Notes under the pieces: model-generated
The model's database searches: none
Told to the model about the DNA's origin: nothing
What the model saw: only the letters and a program-made list of their open reading frames with translations
NCBI RefSeq assembly: GCF_018449775.1
Contig: NZ_JAAVVB010000001.1
Coordinates: 496,001-560,000, forward strand
Length of the DNA stretch: 64,000 nucleotides
Direction of reading: 5' to 3'
From: Mucilaginibacter sp. dw_454
GTDB lineage: Bacteria > Bacteroidota > Bacteroidia > Sphingobacteriales > Sphingobacteriaceae
Shown here: positions 53,157 through 62,270 of the stretch, one piece after another
How the letters are laid out: every line of letters starts with the position of its first letter
How positions within the stretch are numbered: the stretch's first letter is position 1
Translations under genes and position numbers: made by a program

Positions 53157-53679
53157 GAATTATACTTTATAAATAAAGACTAAATCATTAATGAATTAAA
53201 AAAGATTACTGTTTTTTCTTGATTTTCTCTTTTGACTGATAATTATTGAAAATTATCGATGAAAAATCGCTGTTTTTATGAAAATTTTGATTTTAAAACG
53301 CCGATTTGCACGACTTTTTTAAATTTTAGGTCAAATAAAACTGCTAAAACGACCTTTTGTTTGGTAAAACATAAAAAAATCGAAATAAAAAATTATATAA
53401 TTTGAATTAATATTGGTTTTTGAATTGAAAATTATTCAAAAAATGAGTTAAATAATTGTTAATTTTTATATTTTTTGTAATAATTCATGTTTTAATGCGA
53501 TTTTTTTAACTAAACTCTTGTTTTTTATGATTTTGGTCTATAATTTTATGAAAATATTAACAAAGTGATATTTCAACAACGATATTGCTAATGTTTAATA
53601 AGAATCATTGCAACAACACTTAATAATTTATAGAAAACAAAGAATCACATTTAACTAATTCTCCAAATCAACAAACAAA
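53157..53679. other. Very AT-rich divergent control region of glnN and amt
   Basis: About 520 bp with long runs of A and T and no coding frame. The last part has CAACAACGATATTGCTA (53574-53590) and TTGCAACAACAC (53608-53619), which resemble the GCAACAATATTGC motifs before tonB at 56701. It probably holds the nitrogen-responsive promoters of both genes and may be intrinsically curved. Confidence 0.55.
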
Positions 53680-55287
53680 ATGAAAGTAAAAACACCAAAA
53701 TTCACCCTGCTAAGCGCGTTTCGCGGATTGACGCGGGAAAAATGGGCGCTGGGAGCGACCATTTTAACTGGAAAGATGATTGGCTTAGGCTTGGTAGTAG
53801 CAGCAATGTTCACTATCCCCGGCTTATTGCCATCTGCAGCGCACGCTGCTGCTGCTCCAAAACCAACCGATCTTGAAACTTCAATCGTTAATTCAATTAA
53901 CACAGTTTGGACATTGGTTGCAGCGTTCTTAGTATTCGGTATGCAGGCTGGTTTCGTTATGCTTGAAGCTGGTTTCGCTCGTAAGAGAGAAACAGTAAAC
54001 GTATTAATGGAGTGTATTTATGATACCTGTCTTTGCGGTATCTTATTCTACGCTGTTGGTTACGCATTTATGTTTGGACATGGAAACGGATTTATAGGAT
54101 GGGGCGGCCCGGATGGTAAAAACTGGTTCTTCCTGCAAAACACCCCGGCTACTTACGAAGCTTACGGCGTTCCAATTTTGGCACACTGGATCTTCCAATA
54201 CGCTTTTGCTGATACCTGCTCTACAATCGTATCGGGTGCAATGATTGGTCGTACTAGTTTCCGTGGCGATATTCTTTACTCTATCGGTATCACTGGTTTC
54301 ATTTACCCAATTATCGGTCACTGGGCTTGGGGACCTGATGGTTTCTTAGCATTAATGGGCGGCGCCGGTCACTTCTTGCCAACACTAGGCAATGGTTTCC
54401 GTGATTTCGCTGGTTCAACAGTAGTACATACCATAGGTGGTATTGCTTCATTAGCAGGTGCAATTGTATTAGGCCCGCGTTTAGGTAGAATCTTCGCCCG
54501 CGACGATAAAGCTAAAGGAGGCATGCCACCGGGACACAACATGGCACTGGCTGCTGTAGGTACTTTCATCCTGTGGTTTGGCTGGTACGGCTTTAACCCT
54601 GGATCTACATTGTCAGGTATGGACGTACAAGGTATTGGCCGTGTTGCTGCTAACACCACACTTGCAGCTTGCTCTGGTGGTATGATGGCTATGTTATTAG
54701 GTTTATGGTTTGGCGCAACCAAAGGTAAATTTGATTTAGGTTACACTTTAAACGGTTTATTAGGTGGTTTGGTAGCTATTACCTGCCCATGCTACTGGGT
54801 TAGCCCGCTTGGTGCGCTTGCCTTAGGCGCTATCGCCGGTGCAGTAGTTTATTTATCAATGAACTTTATTGAGTGGTTACGTATAGACGATCCAGTTGGT
54901 GCAGTATCAGTACACGGTGCAGCAGGTATCTGGGGTACTTTATCATTAGGTTTATTTGCTTCAGGCCAATACGGTGCTACAGGTCCTTTAGGTGCCGACA
55001 ACAGCGCTCCGGTAACTGGTTTATTCTACGGTGGTGGCGCTGGTGTGTTAGAAGCACAAGCTATTGGTACATTTACTATTGCTATAGCAGTATTTGTTGT
55101 TACCATCACCATGATGTACGTTATCAATGCATTACCTCATCCATGGAAATTACGTATCGAAGAACACGGTGAGCTTGGTGCAGGTGGTATCGATGTGTTT
55201 GACCACGGTATGGAAGTTTACCCAAATACTGACGAAGATGTAAGCTTAAGCGGTCTTTTTGACAAAGGCGCTAAAGTTACAGCTTAA
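53680..55287 (+). CDS. amt: Ammonium transporter
   Basis: A 535-aa Amt/Mep/Rh-family inner-membrane channel for ammonium. The N-terminus has an extra hydrophobic segment that ends PSAAHAAAA, as in transporters with a cleaved signal. The pore and family signatures are present: FGMQAGFVMLEAGFARKRET, DFAGSTVVHTIGGIASLAGA and VGAVSVHGAAGIWGTLSLG (pore His in each of the last two). It faces glnN, which uses the ammonium. The usual partner, a P-II gene (glnB or glnK), does not follow. Instead a porin gene follows. Confidence 0.96.
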   Translation: MKVKTPKFTLLSAFRGLTREKWALGATILTGKMIGLGLVVAAMFTIPGLLPSAAHAAAAPKPTDLETSIVNSINTVWTLVAAFLVFGMQAGFVMLEAGFARKRETVNVLMECIYDTCLCGILFYAVGYAFMFGHGNGFIGWGGPDGKNWFFLQNTPATYEAYGVPILAHWIFQYAFADTCSTIVSGAMIGRTSFRGDILYSIGITGFIYPIIGHWAWGPDGFLALMGGAGHFLPTLGNGFRDFAGSTVVHTIGGIASLAGAIVLGPRLGRIFARDDKAKGGMPPGHNMALAAVGTFILWFGWYGFNPGSTLSGMDVQGIGRVAANTTLAACSGGMMAMLLGLWFGATKGKFDLGYTLNGLLGGLVAITCPCYWVSPLGALALGAIAGAVVYLSMNFIEWLRIDDPVGAVSVHGAAGIWGTLSLGLFASGQYGATGPLGADNSAPVTGLFYGGGAGVLEAQAIGTFTIAIAVFVVTITMMYVINALPHPWKLRIEEHGELGAGGIDVFDHGMEVYPNTDEDVSLSGLFDKGAKVTA

Positions 55288-55307
55288 GGATTTGAAATAA
55301 ACATTAC

Positions 55308-55357
55308 AACCCTTGTGCGGCTGATAATGCCACGCTATTATCTACCGTACAAGGGTT
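55308..55357 (+). terminator. Possible terminator or attenuator after amt
   Basis: Nine-bp stem AACCCTTGT/ACAAGGGTT with a long loop of about 32 nt that contains smaller pairings. The T-tract is poor, so read-through to the porin gene is likely. The rest of the 281-bp gap is AT-rich and shows nothing else. Confidence 0.45.
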
Positions 55358-55568
55358 TGTTATAACCGGATTTTTCTATCACACACCCTGCCATTTTGGT
55401 AGGAAGAATGAAATGGTCAATAAATAATAAAATATAAATTATTGAAGATCAATGGTCAATTTAAGAATGGAGCCTTTGGCAGCCGCTTTGCAGGCCCGAT
55501 CTTACAAATAATATTAACAATCAAATCAAAACACAACAATTAATCAATTAACACTTATCAATCAAATC

Positions 55569-56606
55569 ATGAAAAAATTATTACTATTAATCCTTGGTGT
55601 ATCTGCATTTAGCCTGGCCTCAAAAGCGCAGGATACTGTAAAAACTACCAGTGATGCACCCCTGGTAATTTCTGGCTCGGCCGACGTTTATTATAAATAC
55701 GATTTCTCTGGTCACAAAAATATCCCAACAAGTTTCGCCAGCGATCAAAACTCTCTTTCAATAGGCATGCTTGATCTGGCATTAAAAAAGTCGGTTGGTA
55801 AAGCATCTTTCGTGGGTGAGGTTTCATTCGGTCCAAGAGGCCAGGAACAATCAATAGTTGCCGGTGCTGCTAACGATTCTTACCACATCCAAAACTTATA
55901 TATTTCTTATAATGTTACTGATGCGTTTAACTTAACCGCTGGTTTTATGGGTACGTTTGTAGGCGAAGAAGTAATATCTCCGGTAGGAAACTTTAACTAT
56001 TCAACTTCATACCTGTTCACTGCCGGTCCGTTTCAAAATGCCGGTTTTAAAGCTACTTACACTTTCTCGCCTGCAGTTAGCTTAATGGCTGGTGCATTTA
56101 ACGACGAGTGGAACGTATATACTGCTGCTGCAAGAGTTAATACTTTTGGTGCACAGTTAATGGTTGCGCCGGTTAAAGGTTGGACTGCTTATATCAACTT
56201 GTTAACAGGTCCTTCTTCAGGCACAATATTAGATTTAACCACCAACTACCAAATTACTGATGCCTTTAAATTAGGCTTAAATGCTGCTAATAAAACAGGT
56301 AACGGTGCGGCCAACTATAAAGGCGCTGCATTATATCCACAGTTAGCGGTTTCAAAAGCAGTTACTTTAGGTTTAAGAGAAGAATACTTCAAACTAAGCG
56401 ACGTAACAGCTGCTGGTGTAACTACTGTAGGAAATTCAGTAATTGGCTCAACTCTTACTGCTAACATCAAATCAGGTCCGTTTACTTTCATTCCGGAAGT
56501 TAGATTGGATAACAACAAAGATGTAAACGCCGGTTTTACCAACAAAGATGGTGCACCAACTAAAAGCGCTTCTCAATTTTTATTTGCTGCGGTTTACTCA
56601 TTCTAA
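55569..56606 (+). CDS. Outer-membrane beta-barrel porin associated with amt
   Basis: A 345-aa protein with a signal peptide (ending SLASKAQ). The rest is a beta-barrel with alternating hydrophobic strands (SADVYYKYDF, FNLTAGFMGTFVGEE, VTLGLREEYFKL) and an aromatic C-terminus (FLFAAVYSF), as expected for outer-membrane insertion. It belongs to the putative beta-barrel porin type that often follows amt in Bacteroidota. It may let ammonium or small solutes cross the outer membrane, but that is inference from context. Confidence 0.82.
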   Translation: MKKLLLLILGVSAFSLASKAQDTVKTTSDAPLVISGSADVYYKYDFSGHKNIPTSFASDQNSLSIGMLDLALKKSVGKASFVGEVSFGPRGQEQSIVAGAANDSYHIQNLYISYNVTDAFNLTAGFMGTFVGEEVISPVGNFNYSTSYLFTAGPFQNAGFKATYTFSPAVSLMAGAFNDEWNVYTAAARVNTFGAQLMVAPVKGWTAYINLLTGPSSGTILDLTTNYQITDAFKLGLNAANKTGNGAANYKGAALYPQLAVSKAVTLGLREEYFKLSDVTAAGVTTVGNSVIGSTLTANIKSGPFTFIPEVRLDNNKDVNAGFTNKDGAPTKSASQFLFAAVYSF

Positions 56607-56637
56607 TAACAATATCTAGAGATTTCTCTAAAACAGG

Positions 56638-56669
56638 AGCTGTCCCGACGAAATCGGGGCAGTTTTTTT
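56638..56669 (+). terminator. Rho-independent terminator after the porin gene
   Basis: Stem CTGTCCCGA with complement TCGGGGCAG and a 4-nt loop, followed by seven T residues. Confidence 0.88.
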
Positions 56670-56700
56670 GGTTTTGGCCGATTTTGACAAAACACTAATT

Positions 56701-56816
56701 GCAACAATATTGCATTATATTGGCATGTTGATTGAAAATTAAAGGTAAGATTATCAGCTTAATAACTAAAAACGCAATAATGTTGAAAAAATACTAAAAA
56801 GCAATATTGTTGCAAC
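56701..56816. promoter_or_regulatory. Inverted pair of GCAACAATATTGC motifs upstream of tonB
   Basis: GCAACAATATTGC at 56701-56713 and its exact complement GCAATATTGTTGC at 56801-56813, with a partial copy GCAATAATGTTG at 56774-56785. Related sequence lies upstream of amt. They could be binding sites for a shared regulator, or arms of a long hairpin. Confidence 0.5.
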
Positions 56817-56866
56817 AACTGATATTTGGTAAGCGTTATTCTATTAAACTTTAAATTTTAATCACT

Positions 56867-57703
56867 ATGCTTATCTCCAACTTTAATTTGTGCAAGGACG
56901 AGTGGCTCGAACTTGTATTTGCTAAACGTAACAAAGAATATGGTGCTTATTACATCAGGCAACATCATTCAGAAATTGTTTTCAGATCATTTATCATTGG
57001 CGTATTTGGCGTTGCTGTAATAGTGGGGCTTATCGGTATCGCCATCAGAACCAAGCCTGTTACTGAGGTAATGGTTGTCGCGAAACTCGACCAAATTTAT
57101 GTTATCCCGCCGGCACCTAAAGCGCAGCCACCCAAACCCATAGTGCAAGCGCCGAAGGCTGCAGCGGCACCCGCTGCTCCAACTACTACCGTTCGATTTG
57201 TACCGCCGGTTGTTACGGCAGATCCAATTGCTGAAGAACCTCCGAAACTGGACGAGTTGAAAGCAGCAAATGTTGGCGCCGAAAATGTAAAAGGAACGGG
57301 AACCGCGATTAATACCGGCGATGGCACAGACAAGGCATCGACTGGCACTGGTGCCGGGGTTGGCACTGGTGACGATGATGTTAACACACCCTACACCGCT
57401 GTTGAAATGATGCCCCAACCTGTTGGTGGCGATGCAGCCTGGTCGAGGTTCTTACAATCAAATATCCATTATCCTGATAAAGCGATGCAGGATGGCGTAA
57501 GCGGCAGAGTGCTGGTAAGTTTTATTGTTGAAAAGGATGGACACCTTTCTAATATAAAAGTAGAACGCGGGCCGGGCTACGGATTAGATGAAGAAGCTGC
57601 CCGCGTTTTAAAAATTGCCAAAGCCTGGAAACCCGGCATGCAAAACGGTAGAGCAGTGCGTGTTAAATTAACCTTGCCAGTTAGTTTTACTATAAACGAC
57701 TAG
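56867..57703 (+). CDS. Energy transducer TonB
   Basis: A 278-aa TonB-family protein. A cytosolic N-terminus (ELVFAKRNKEYGAYYIRQHH) is typical of Bacteroidota TonB. A single membrane segment lies at about residues 43-63, then a proline- and alanine-rich periplasmic linker, then a Gly/Thr-rich stretch. The C-terminal TonB domain is intact (GVSGRVLVSFIVEKDGHLSN and AWKPGMQNGRAVRVKLTLPV). It carries proton-motive energy to outer-membrane receptors. ExbB and ExbD genes are not adjacent. Confidence 0.93.
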   Translation: MLISNFNLCKDEWLELVFAKRNKEYGAYYIRQHHSEIVFRSFIIGVFGVAVIVGLIGIAIRTKPVTEVMVVAKLDQIYVIPPAPKAQPPKPIVQAPKAAAAPAAPTTTVRFVPPVVTADPIAEEPPKLDELKAANVGAENVKGTGTAINTGDGTDKASTGTGAGVGTGDDDVNTPYTAVEMMPQPVGGDAAWSRFLQSNIHYPDKAMQDGVSGRVLVSFIVEKDGHLSNIKVERGPGYGLDEEAARVLKIAKAWKPGMQNGRAVRVKLTLPVSFTIND

Positions 57704-57710
57704 GTTTTTG

Positions 57711-57792
57711 AGGCGAAAGCTGAAGGCCAAAAGCATAAAAATTTGAACTTTTGAGTATCAGGCTTTCAGCTTTTAGCTTTCGGCTTTCGCCT
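57711..57792. repeat. Inverted repeat built of degenerate words (GCTTTCAGCTTT type)
   Basis: The right arm is a run of GCTTTCA, GCTTTTA, GCTTTCG and GCTTTCG; the left arm has AGGCGAAAGCTGAAGGCC, its imperfect complement. It starts 8 bp after the tonB stop and ends 9 bp before the purL -7 box. Confidence 0.65.
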
Positions 57793-57800
57793 TTTTTCCC

Positions 57801-57808
57801 TACTTTTG
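57801..57808 (+). promoter_or_regulatory. purL promoter -7 box
   Basis: TACTTTTG matches TANNTTTG exactly. It overlaps an alternative in-frame TTG (57806), which argues that translation begins further down, at TTG 57836. The following GGGC is shared with the purM box. Confidence 0.6.
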
Positions 57809-57835
57809 GGCATCCTTTCAAAAAAACAGACAACA

Positions 57836-60058
57836 TTGGAGACCCAGGAACTTACCACCGTTGAAACCGCCAAAGATTTAGGCTTACTCCCAACCGAATA
57901 CGAACGCATTATTGAAATCATGGGCCGCGTACCCAACTTTACCGAGCTATCTATTTTCTCTGTAATGTGGAGCGAGCATTGCTCATACAAAAACTCTATT
58001 ACCTGGCTGAAAACTTTGCCAAAAGACGGCCCGCGCATGCTGGCCAAAGCCGGCGAAGAAAACGCTGGTTTGGTTGATCTGGGCGACGGTATTGGTTGTG
58101 CCTTCAAGATCGAATCGCATAATCACCCATCTGCATTAGAGCCTTATCAGGGCGCGGCTACTGGGGTAGGCGGCATTAACCGTGACATTTTCACCATGGG
58201 TGCACGCCCAATCGCACAGCTTAATTCATTGCGCTTTGGTGATATCACATTAGACAAAACCAAATGGCTTATTAAAGGTGTGGTTAAAGGCATTAGCCAT
58301 TATGGTAATGCATTTGGTATACCAACTGTAGGCGGCGAGCTGTTTTTTGACGATTGCTATAACATCAATCCATTAGTTAATGCTTTCTCGGCAGGTATTG
58401 TTAAAGCTGGCGAAACCGTTTCGGCAACATCATATGGAGTTGGTAACCCGGTTTACATAGTTGGTTCGGCCACAGGTAAAGACGGGATCCACGGCGCGGC
58501 TTTTGCGTCGAAAAATATTACTGAAGATTCTGTGAACGATTTGCCTGCGGTACAGGTAGGGGACCCATTCCAGGAAAAACTATTATTGGAGGCTACTTTA
58601 GAAGTTATTAAAACCGGTGCTGTTGTAGGTATGCAGGACATGGGTGCGGCAGGTATTATCTGCTCAAACTCCGAGATGTCTGCCAAAGGCGAGCACGGTA
58701 TGAAAATTAACCTGGACGCGGTACCAACCCGCCAGGAAAACATGAAGCCTTTCGAAATCTTATTATCTGAGTCACAAGAGCGCATGCTGATTGTGGTGCA
58801 TAAAGGCCGCGAAAAAGAGGTTGAAGCTGTTTTTGATAAATGGGATCTGAACTGCGCTATCATAGGCGAGGTTACTGATACCAAACGTTTAGAATATTAT
58901 GCAGGCGGCGTATTAGTTGCCGATGTACCTGCTGATGATCTGGTTTTAGGCGGCGGCGCACCTGTTTATGAGCGCGAGTATAAAGAGCCTGCTTATTTTG
59001 CAGAAAATAAAAAATTTAAAATTGAAGATATTGCCGAGCCTCAAAACCTGGTTGATGTGGCCGAGCATTTAATATCTCATCCAAATATAGCCTCGAAACG
59101 TTGGGTTAGCGATCAATACGACTCTATGGTAGGTGTATCTACCATGACCACTAACCGCCCGAGCGACGCAGCGGTGGTAAATGTTATTGGCACCAATAAA
59201 GCGATTGTTATTACAGTAGATTGTAACTCGCGCTACGTTTATGCCGATCCGCAGAAAGGTACCGCTATCGCCGTGGCTGAGGCTGCACGTAATATTACCT
59301 GTGCAGGTGGCGAACCGGTGGCCATTACCAATTGTCTTAATTTTGGTAACCCGTATGTGCCTGAAGTTTACTGGCAGTTTGTGGGTGCCATAAAAGGCAT
59401 GAGCGAAGCTTGTACCAAATTTGAAACCCCGGTAACCGGTGGTAACGTAAGTTTTTATAACCAATCTACTGATGATGGCCCGGTATTCCCGACGCCGACT
59501 ATTGGTATGTTGGGGGTGATGGACGATATCTCAAACATCATGACATCAGACTTTAAACAGCCGGATGACCTGGTTTACCTGATTGGTGAGTCTGTAAATG
59601 ATATTGCTTCTTCTCAATATTTAGCTTCATGGCATAAAGTATTGGCTGCCCCGGCGCCATATTTTGACCTGGATAAAGAATATGCTATGCACCAGGTGGT
59701 TAAACAACTGATTCTGCATAAAGTTATCCAGTCTGCACATGATGTGGCCGACGGTGGTTTGTTTATTACTTTAGTTGAGTCGTCTTTACCAAACGGCTTA
59801 GGCTTTGAGATAGCTGCCGATGCGAACGTGCGTAAAGATGCTTTCTTGTTTGGCGAAGCACAAGGCAGGGTAGTAGTGAGTATTGCCCCGGCAGATCAGG
59901 AACGTTTTATCGAGATGATGGCTACCAGCGAAGTTGAGTTTAGCTTACTGGGTAATGTAACTAATGGCTACCTGAGTGTTGACGAGCAATCTTTTGGCCA
60001 CGTTACCGATGTTAAATTGGTTTACGATAACGTGTTACATACGATATTGGGCGAGTAA
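57836..60058 (+). CDS. purL: Phosphoribosylformylglycinamidine synthase, large subunit (small PurL type)
   Basis: 740 aa from TTG 57836. No ATG precedes the conserved start ([20 protein letters not shown]), and the upstream TTG 57806 lies in the promoter box. It catalyses the fourth step of purine synthesis, FGAR to FGAM, with ATP and ammonia. The two tandem AIR-synthetase-like halves are present ([49 protein letters not shown] and later [14 protein letters not shown]). The glutaminase domain is absent, so PurQ and PurS encoded elsewhere are needed. purM, the next enzyme, is about 10 kb upstream. Confidence 0.93.
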   Translation: METQELTTVETAKDLGLLPTEYERIIEIMGRVPNFTELSIFSVMWSEHCSYKNSITWLKTLPKDGPRMLAKAGEENAGLVDLGDGIGCAFKIESHNHPSALEPYQGAATGVGGINRDIFTMGARPIAQLNSLRFGDITLDKTKWLIKGVVKGISHYGNAFGIPTVGGELFFDDCYNINPLVNAFSAGIVKAGETVSATSYGVGNPVYIVGSATGKDGIHGAAFASKNITEDSVNDLPAVQVGDPFQEKLLLEATLEVIKTGAVVGMQDMGAAGIICSNSEMSAKGEHGMKINLDAVPTRQENMKPFEILLSESQERMLIVVHKGREKEVEAVFDKWDLNCAIIGEVTDTKRLEYYAGGVLVADVPADDLVLGGGAPVYEREYKEPAYFAENKKFKIEDIAEPQNLVDVAEHLISHPNIASKRWVSDQYDSMVGVSTMTTNRPSDAAVVNVIGTNKAIVITVDCNSRYVYADPQKGTAIAVAEAARNITCAGGEPVAITNCLNFGNPYVPEVYWQFVGAIKGMSEACTKFETPVTGGNVSFYNQSTDDGPVFPTPTIGMLGVMDDISNIMTSDFKQPDDLVYLIGESVNDIASSQYLASWHKVLAAPAPYFDLDKEYAMHQVVKQLILHKVIQSAHDVADGGLFITLVESSLPNGLGFEIAADANVRKDAFLFGEAQGRVVVSIAPADQERFIEMMATSEVEFSLLGNVTNGYLSVDEQSFGHVTDVKLVYDNVLHTILGE

Positions 60059-60073
60059 TTTAAAAACAATAAG

Positions 60074-60155
60074 TTGTCATTCTGAGCATAGCGAAGAATC
60101 TTATAAAAGCGGCTATTAAGGCGTATAAGATTCTTCGCTATGCTCAGAATGACAA
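60074..60155. repeat. Dispersed long hairpin repeat (GTCATTCTGAGC type)
   Basis: Arms TTGTCATTCTGAGCATAGCG and complement, with a short centre. It lies 16 bp after the purL stop. Confidence 0.87.
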
Positions 60156-60190
60156 ATTGTTAGAAATACTGTGCTAAAACGAATTTCAAA

Positions 60191-60580
60191 ATGTTAAAAG
60201 TTAACCGGGTACATCACATTGCTATTATCTGCTCTGATTATGAACGGTCGAAGCATTTTTATACGCAGATACTTGGTTTTAAAATTGTAGCAGAGAATTA
60301 TCGCGCGGAGCGCAAATCATACAAGCTTGATCTGGCAGTGGGCAACCAATACCAGATCGAGCTTTTTTCTTTTCCGGAGCCAGCCAAACGCCCATCGCGG
60401 CCGGAGGCTGCAGGCCTGCGCCATTTGGCTTTTGAGGTAGATAATATTGATGAGGCTATTGCTGCTATTACTGCGGATGGGGTAGAAGTAGAGTCTATCC
60501 GCATAGACGAGTTTACCGGCAAACGTTTTACTTTCTTTGCTGACCCGGATGGGTTGCCGATTGAGTTTTACGAGCGGTAG
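60191..60580 (+). CDS. VOC-family protein (YaeR/glyoxalase I-like)
   Basis: A 129-aa single-module vicinal-oxygen-chelate protein. Likely metal ligands are His in VNRVHHIAIICSDYERSKHF, the acidic residue in QIELFSFPEP, His in AGLRHLAFEVDNIDEA and Glu in GLPIEFYER. The length and ERSKHFYTQILGFK match the YaeR group, whose substrate is not established. It is cytosolic. Hairpin repeats lie on both sides, so it is its own transcription unit. Confidence 0.85.
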   Translation: MLKVNRVHHIAIICSDYERSKHFYTQILGFKIVAENYRAERKSYKLDLAVGNQYQIELFSFPEPAKRPSRPEAAGLRHLAFEVDNIDEAIAAITADGVEVESIRIDEFTGKRFTFFADPDGLPIEFYER

Positions 60581-60589
60581 TAAAACCAA

Positions 60590-60677
60590 TTGTCATTGCG
60601 AGCGTAGCGTGGCAATCGCAAGTAGAAAAGCATAACGAGAAAAGTTCGCGATTGCCACGCTACGCTCGCAATGACAA
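60590..60677. repeat. Dispersed long hairpin repeat (GTCATTGCGAGCGTAGC type)
   Basis: Arms TTGTCATTGCGAGCGTAGCG and complement, centre AAGTAGAAAAGCATAACG. A different sub-family from the GTCATTCTGAGC hairpins but with the same size and position between genes. A relative lies at 62180-62263. Confidence 0.87.
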
Positions 60678-60689
60678 ATAACATATGCA

Positions 60690-61397
60690 ATGTTCCGTTT
60701 CAAACAATTCAATGTAGACCAGACCGGTTGCGCTATGAAGATCAATACCGATGGCGCATTGCTTGGTGCATTGGCTAAAGCATATCAGCCTAAAACCATA
60801 TTGGATATCGGGACCGGCACGGGCGTAATAGCTTTAATGCTGGCGCAGCGTTTTTCTGACGCGCAGATAGATGCTGTAGAGATCGACGAATTGGCTGCTG
60901 AGACAGCCCAACGAAACTTTAACAATTCTCCTTTTGCCGATCGGTTAAGTTTATATACTGATGATTTTGAAGCATTCCTAGAAGATCATCCGCAGAAAAA
61001 ATATGATTTGATCGTATCCAATCCGCCGTTTTATATCAATTCGCTGGAATCGCCCGGTGAAAAGAAGAGTTTGGCTAAACATGCTGATGCAGATTTTTTT
61101 GATAGATTGATTAAGTCGGCTGGCGGACATCTTTCTGATGATGGAGCGTTCTGGTTGATATTGCCTCTGCAAACCGCTGAATTAGTTAAAGTTATCGGAG
61201 CGTCAATCGGCCTAAAGCTTCAAAAACAAATCCGAATTTTTAGTTATCCCGACAGCGAAGCGCATCGGAAGATTTTAGTACTCTCGTTCGCAGAAATAAA
61301 AGAAAAAGATGACCAGTTTATCATCTACGATGCTCCGAAAGTGTATTCTCAACAATATCAGCTTTTGCTAACGCCATTCTTTACTATTTTTGAATAG
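60690..61397 (+). CDS. tRNA1(Val) (adenine(37)-N6)-methyltransferase-like
   Basis: A 235-aa class I methyltransferase of the TrmN6/YfiC type. The SAM motif is in TILDIGTGTGVIALMLAQRF and the catalytic N6-adenine motif NPPF is in LIVSNPPFYINSLE. The N-terminal FRFKQFNVDQTGCAMKINTD is typical of the group. It should methylate A37 of tRNA-Val in the cytosol. The next gene starts 34 bp after its stop, so the two are probably cotranscribed. Confidence 0.9.
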   Translation: MFRFKQFNVDQTGCAMKINTDGALLGALAKAYQPKTILDIGTGTGVIALMLAQRFSDAQIDAVEIDELAAETAQRNFNNSPFADRLSLYTDDFEAFLEDHPQKKYDLIVSNPPFYINSLESPGEKKSLAKHADADFFDRLIKSAGGHLSDDGAFWLILPLQTAELVKVIGASIGLKLQKQIRIFSYPDSEAHRKILVLSFAEIKEKDDQFIIYDAPKVYSQQYQLLLTPFFTIFE

Positions 61398-61431
61398 ATC
61401 TAAAATCGAACATCCGATATCCGAAATTAAC

Positions 61432-61947
61432 ATGACTCGCATAGGCCTATTATCAGACACCCACAGCTTCCTGGACGACGCCGTCTTCAAACACTTTGAA
61501 AACTGCGACGAGATCTGGCATGCCGGTGATTTTGGTAACATAGAGTTAGTCGATAAGCTTACAGCATTTAAACCGCTACGTGGTGTATATGGTAATATCG
61601 ATGGTAAAGAAATTCGACAAATTTATCCCGAAAATTTACGATTTAAGTGTGGGGATGTTGATGTATGGATGACGCATATTGGCGGCTACCCGGATCGCTA
61701 TGATCTGCGGATCAGGAATGAAATTTATGCTAATCCGCCGCAATTGTTTATCTCCGGCCACTCGCATATTTTGAAAGTTATTTTTGATAAAAAGATCAAT
61801 TGCCTGCATCTAAACCCCGGTGCTGCGGGCAAACAGGGTTGGCAAAAAGTACGTACGTTGATGCGTTTTAATATTGATGGCAATAAGATCCAGGATCTGC
61901 AGGTTATAGAGCTGGGCGTGAATAAGACACCGTCGAAGGCAGAGTAA
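61432..61947 (+). CDS. Metallophosphoesterase (YfcE/MJ0936 type)
   Basis: 171 aa from ATG 61432; a TTG at 61390 overlaps the preceding gene and is rejected. The dimetal motifs are IGLLSDTHSFLDD, WHAGDFGNIE, GVYGNIDGKE, MTHIGGYPD and FISGHSHILKV, all intact. The family hydrolyses phosphodiesters, including cyclic nucleotides in some members; the substrate is unknown. It follows the tRNA methyltransferase closely. Confidence 0.92.
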   Translation: MTRIGLLSDTHSFLDDAVFKHFENCDEIWHAGDFGNIELVDKLTAFKPLRGVYGNIDGKEIRQIYPENLRFKCGDVDVWMTHIGGYPDRYDLRIRNEIYANPPQLFISGHSHILKVIFDKKINCLHLNPGAAGKQGWQKVRTLMRFNIDGNKIQDLQVIELGVNKTPSKAE

Positions 61948-62008
61948 TATACCTGTCATACTGAGTTATTAAATCCGCTGTATTTTGAAGGGGAAATGAC
62001 AGATACTT

Positions 62009-62112
62009 CCACCACGTCATCGTGAGCGTAGCGTGACGATCTCTGACCGGCGTGCTAACCCCGCTTGTCTGGAGATCGTCACGCTCGTACCTCGCTCACG
62101 ATGACGTGGTGG
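62009..62112. repeat. Dispersed long hairpin repeat (CCACCACGTCATCGTGAGC type)
   Basis: Left arm CCACCACGTCATCGTGAGCG; the right arm ends with its complement and has a 4-bp insertion (CTCGTACCTC) near the middle. With the next repeat it occupies most of the 323-bp gap between 61948 and 62270; no gene fits there. Confidence 0.85.
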
Positions 62113-62179
62113 GGAGGGCTAAATAAATAGTTCTGAACTTGCCCATTATCCACCCCATTCGATTACCTATTTGTTAATC

Positions 62180-62263
62180 TGTCATTGCGAGGAGGGACGA
62201 CGAAGCAATCGCACGCGTTCAACTTTTCTCCTTGCGATTGCCGCGCTACGCTCGCAATGACAA
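62180..62263. repeat. Dispersed long hairpin repeat (GTCATTGCGAGG type)
   Basis: Arms starting TGTCATTGCGAGGAGGGACG and ending CGCTCGCAATGACAA, with more mismatches than the other copies. It ends 7 bp before the rnhA stop and may terminate that gene. Confidence 0.8.
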
Positions 62264-62270
62264 ATTTGAT

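Noticed and set aside
57806..57835. TTG start for purL at 57806
   Set aside because: This TTG is part of the TACTTTTG promoter box, so it would lie upstream of the mRNA start.
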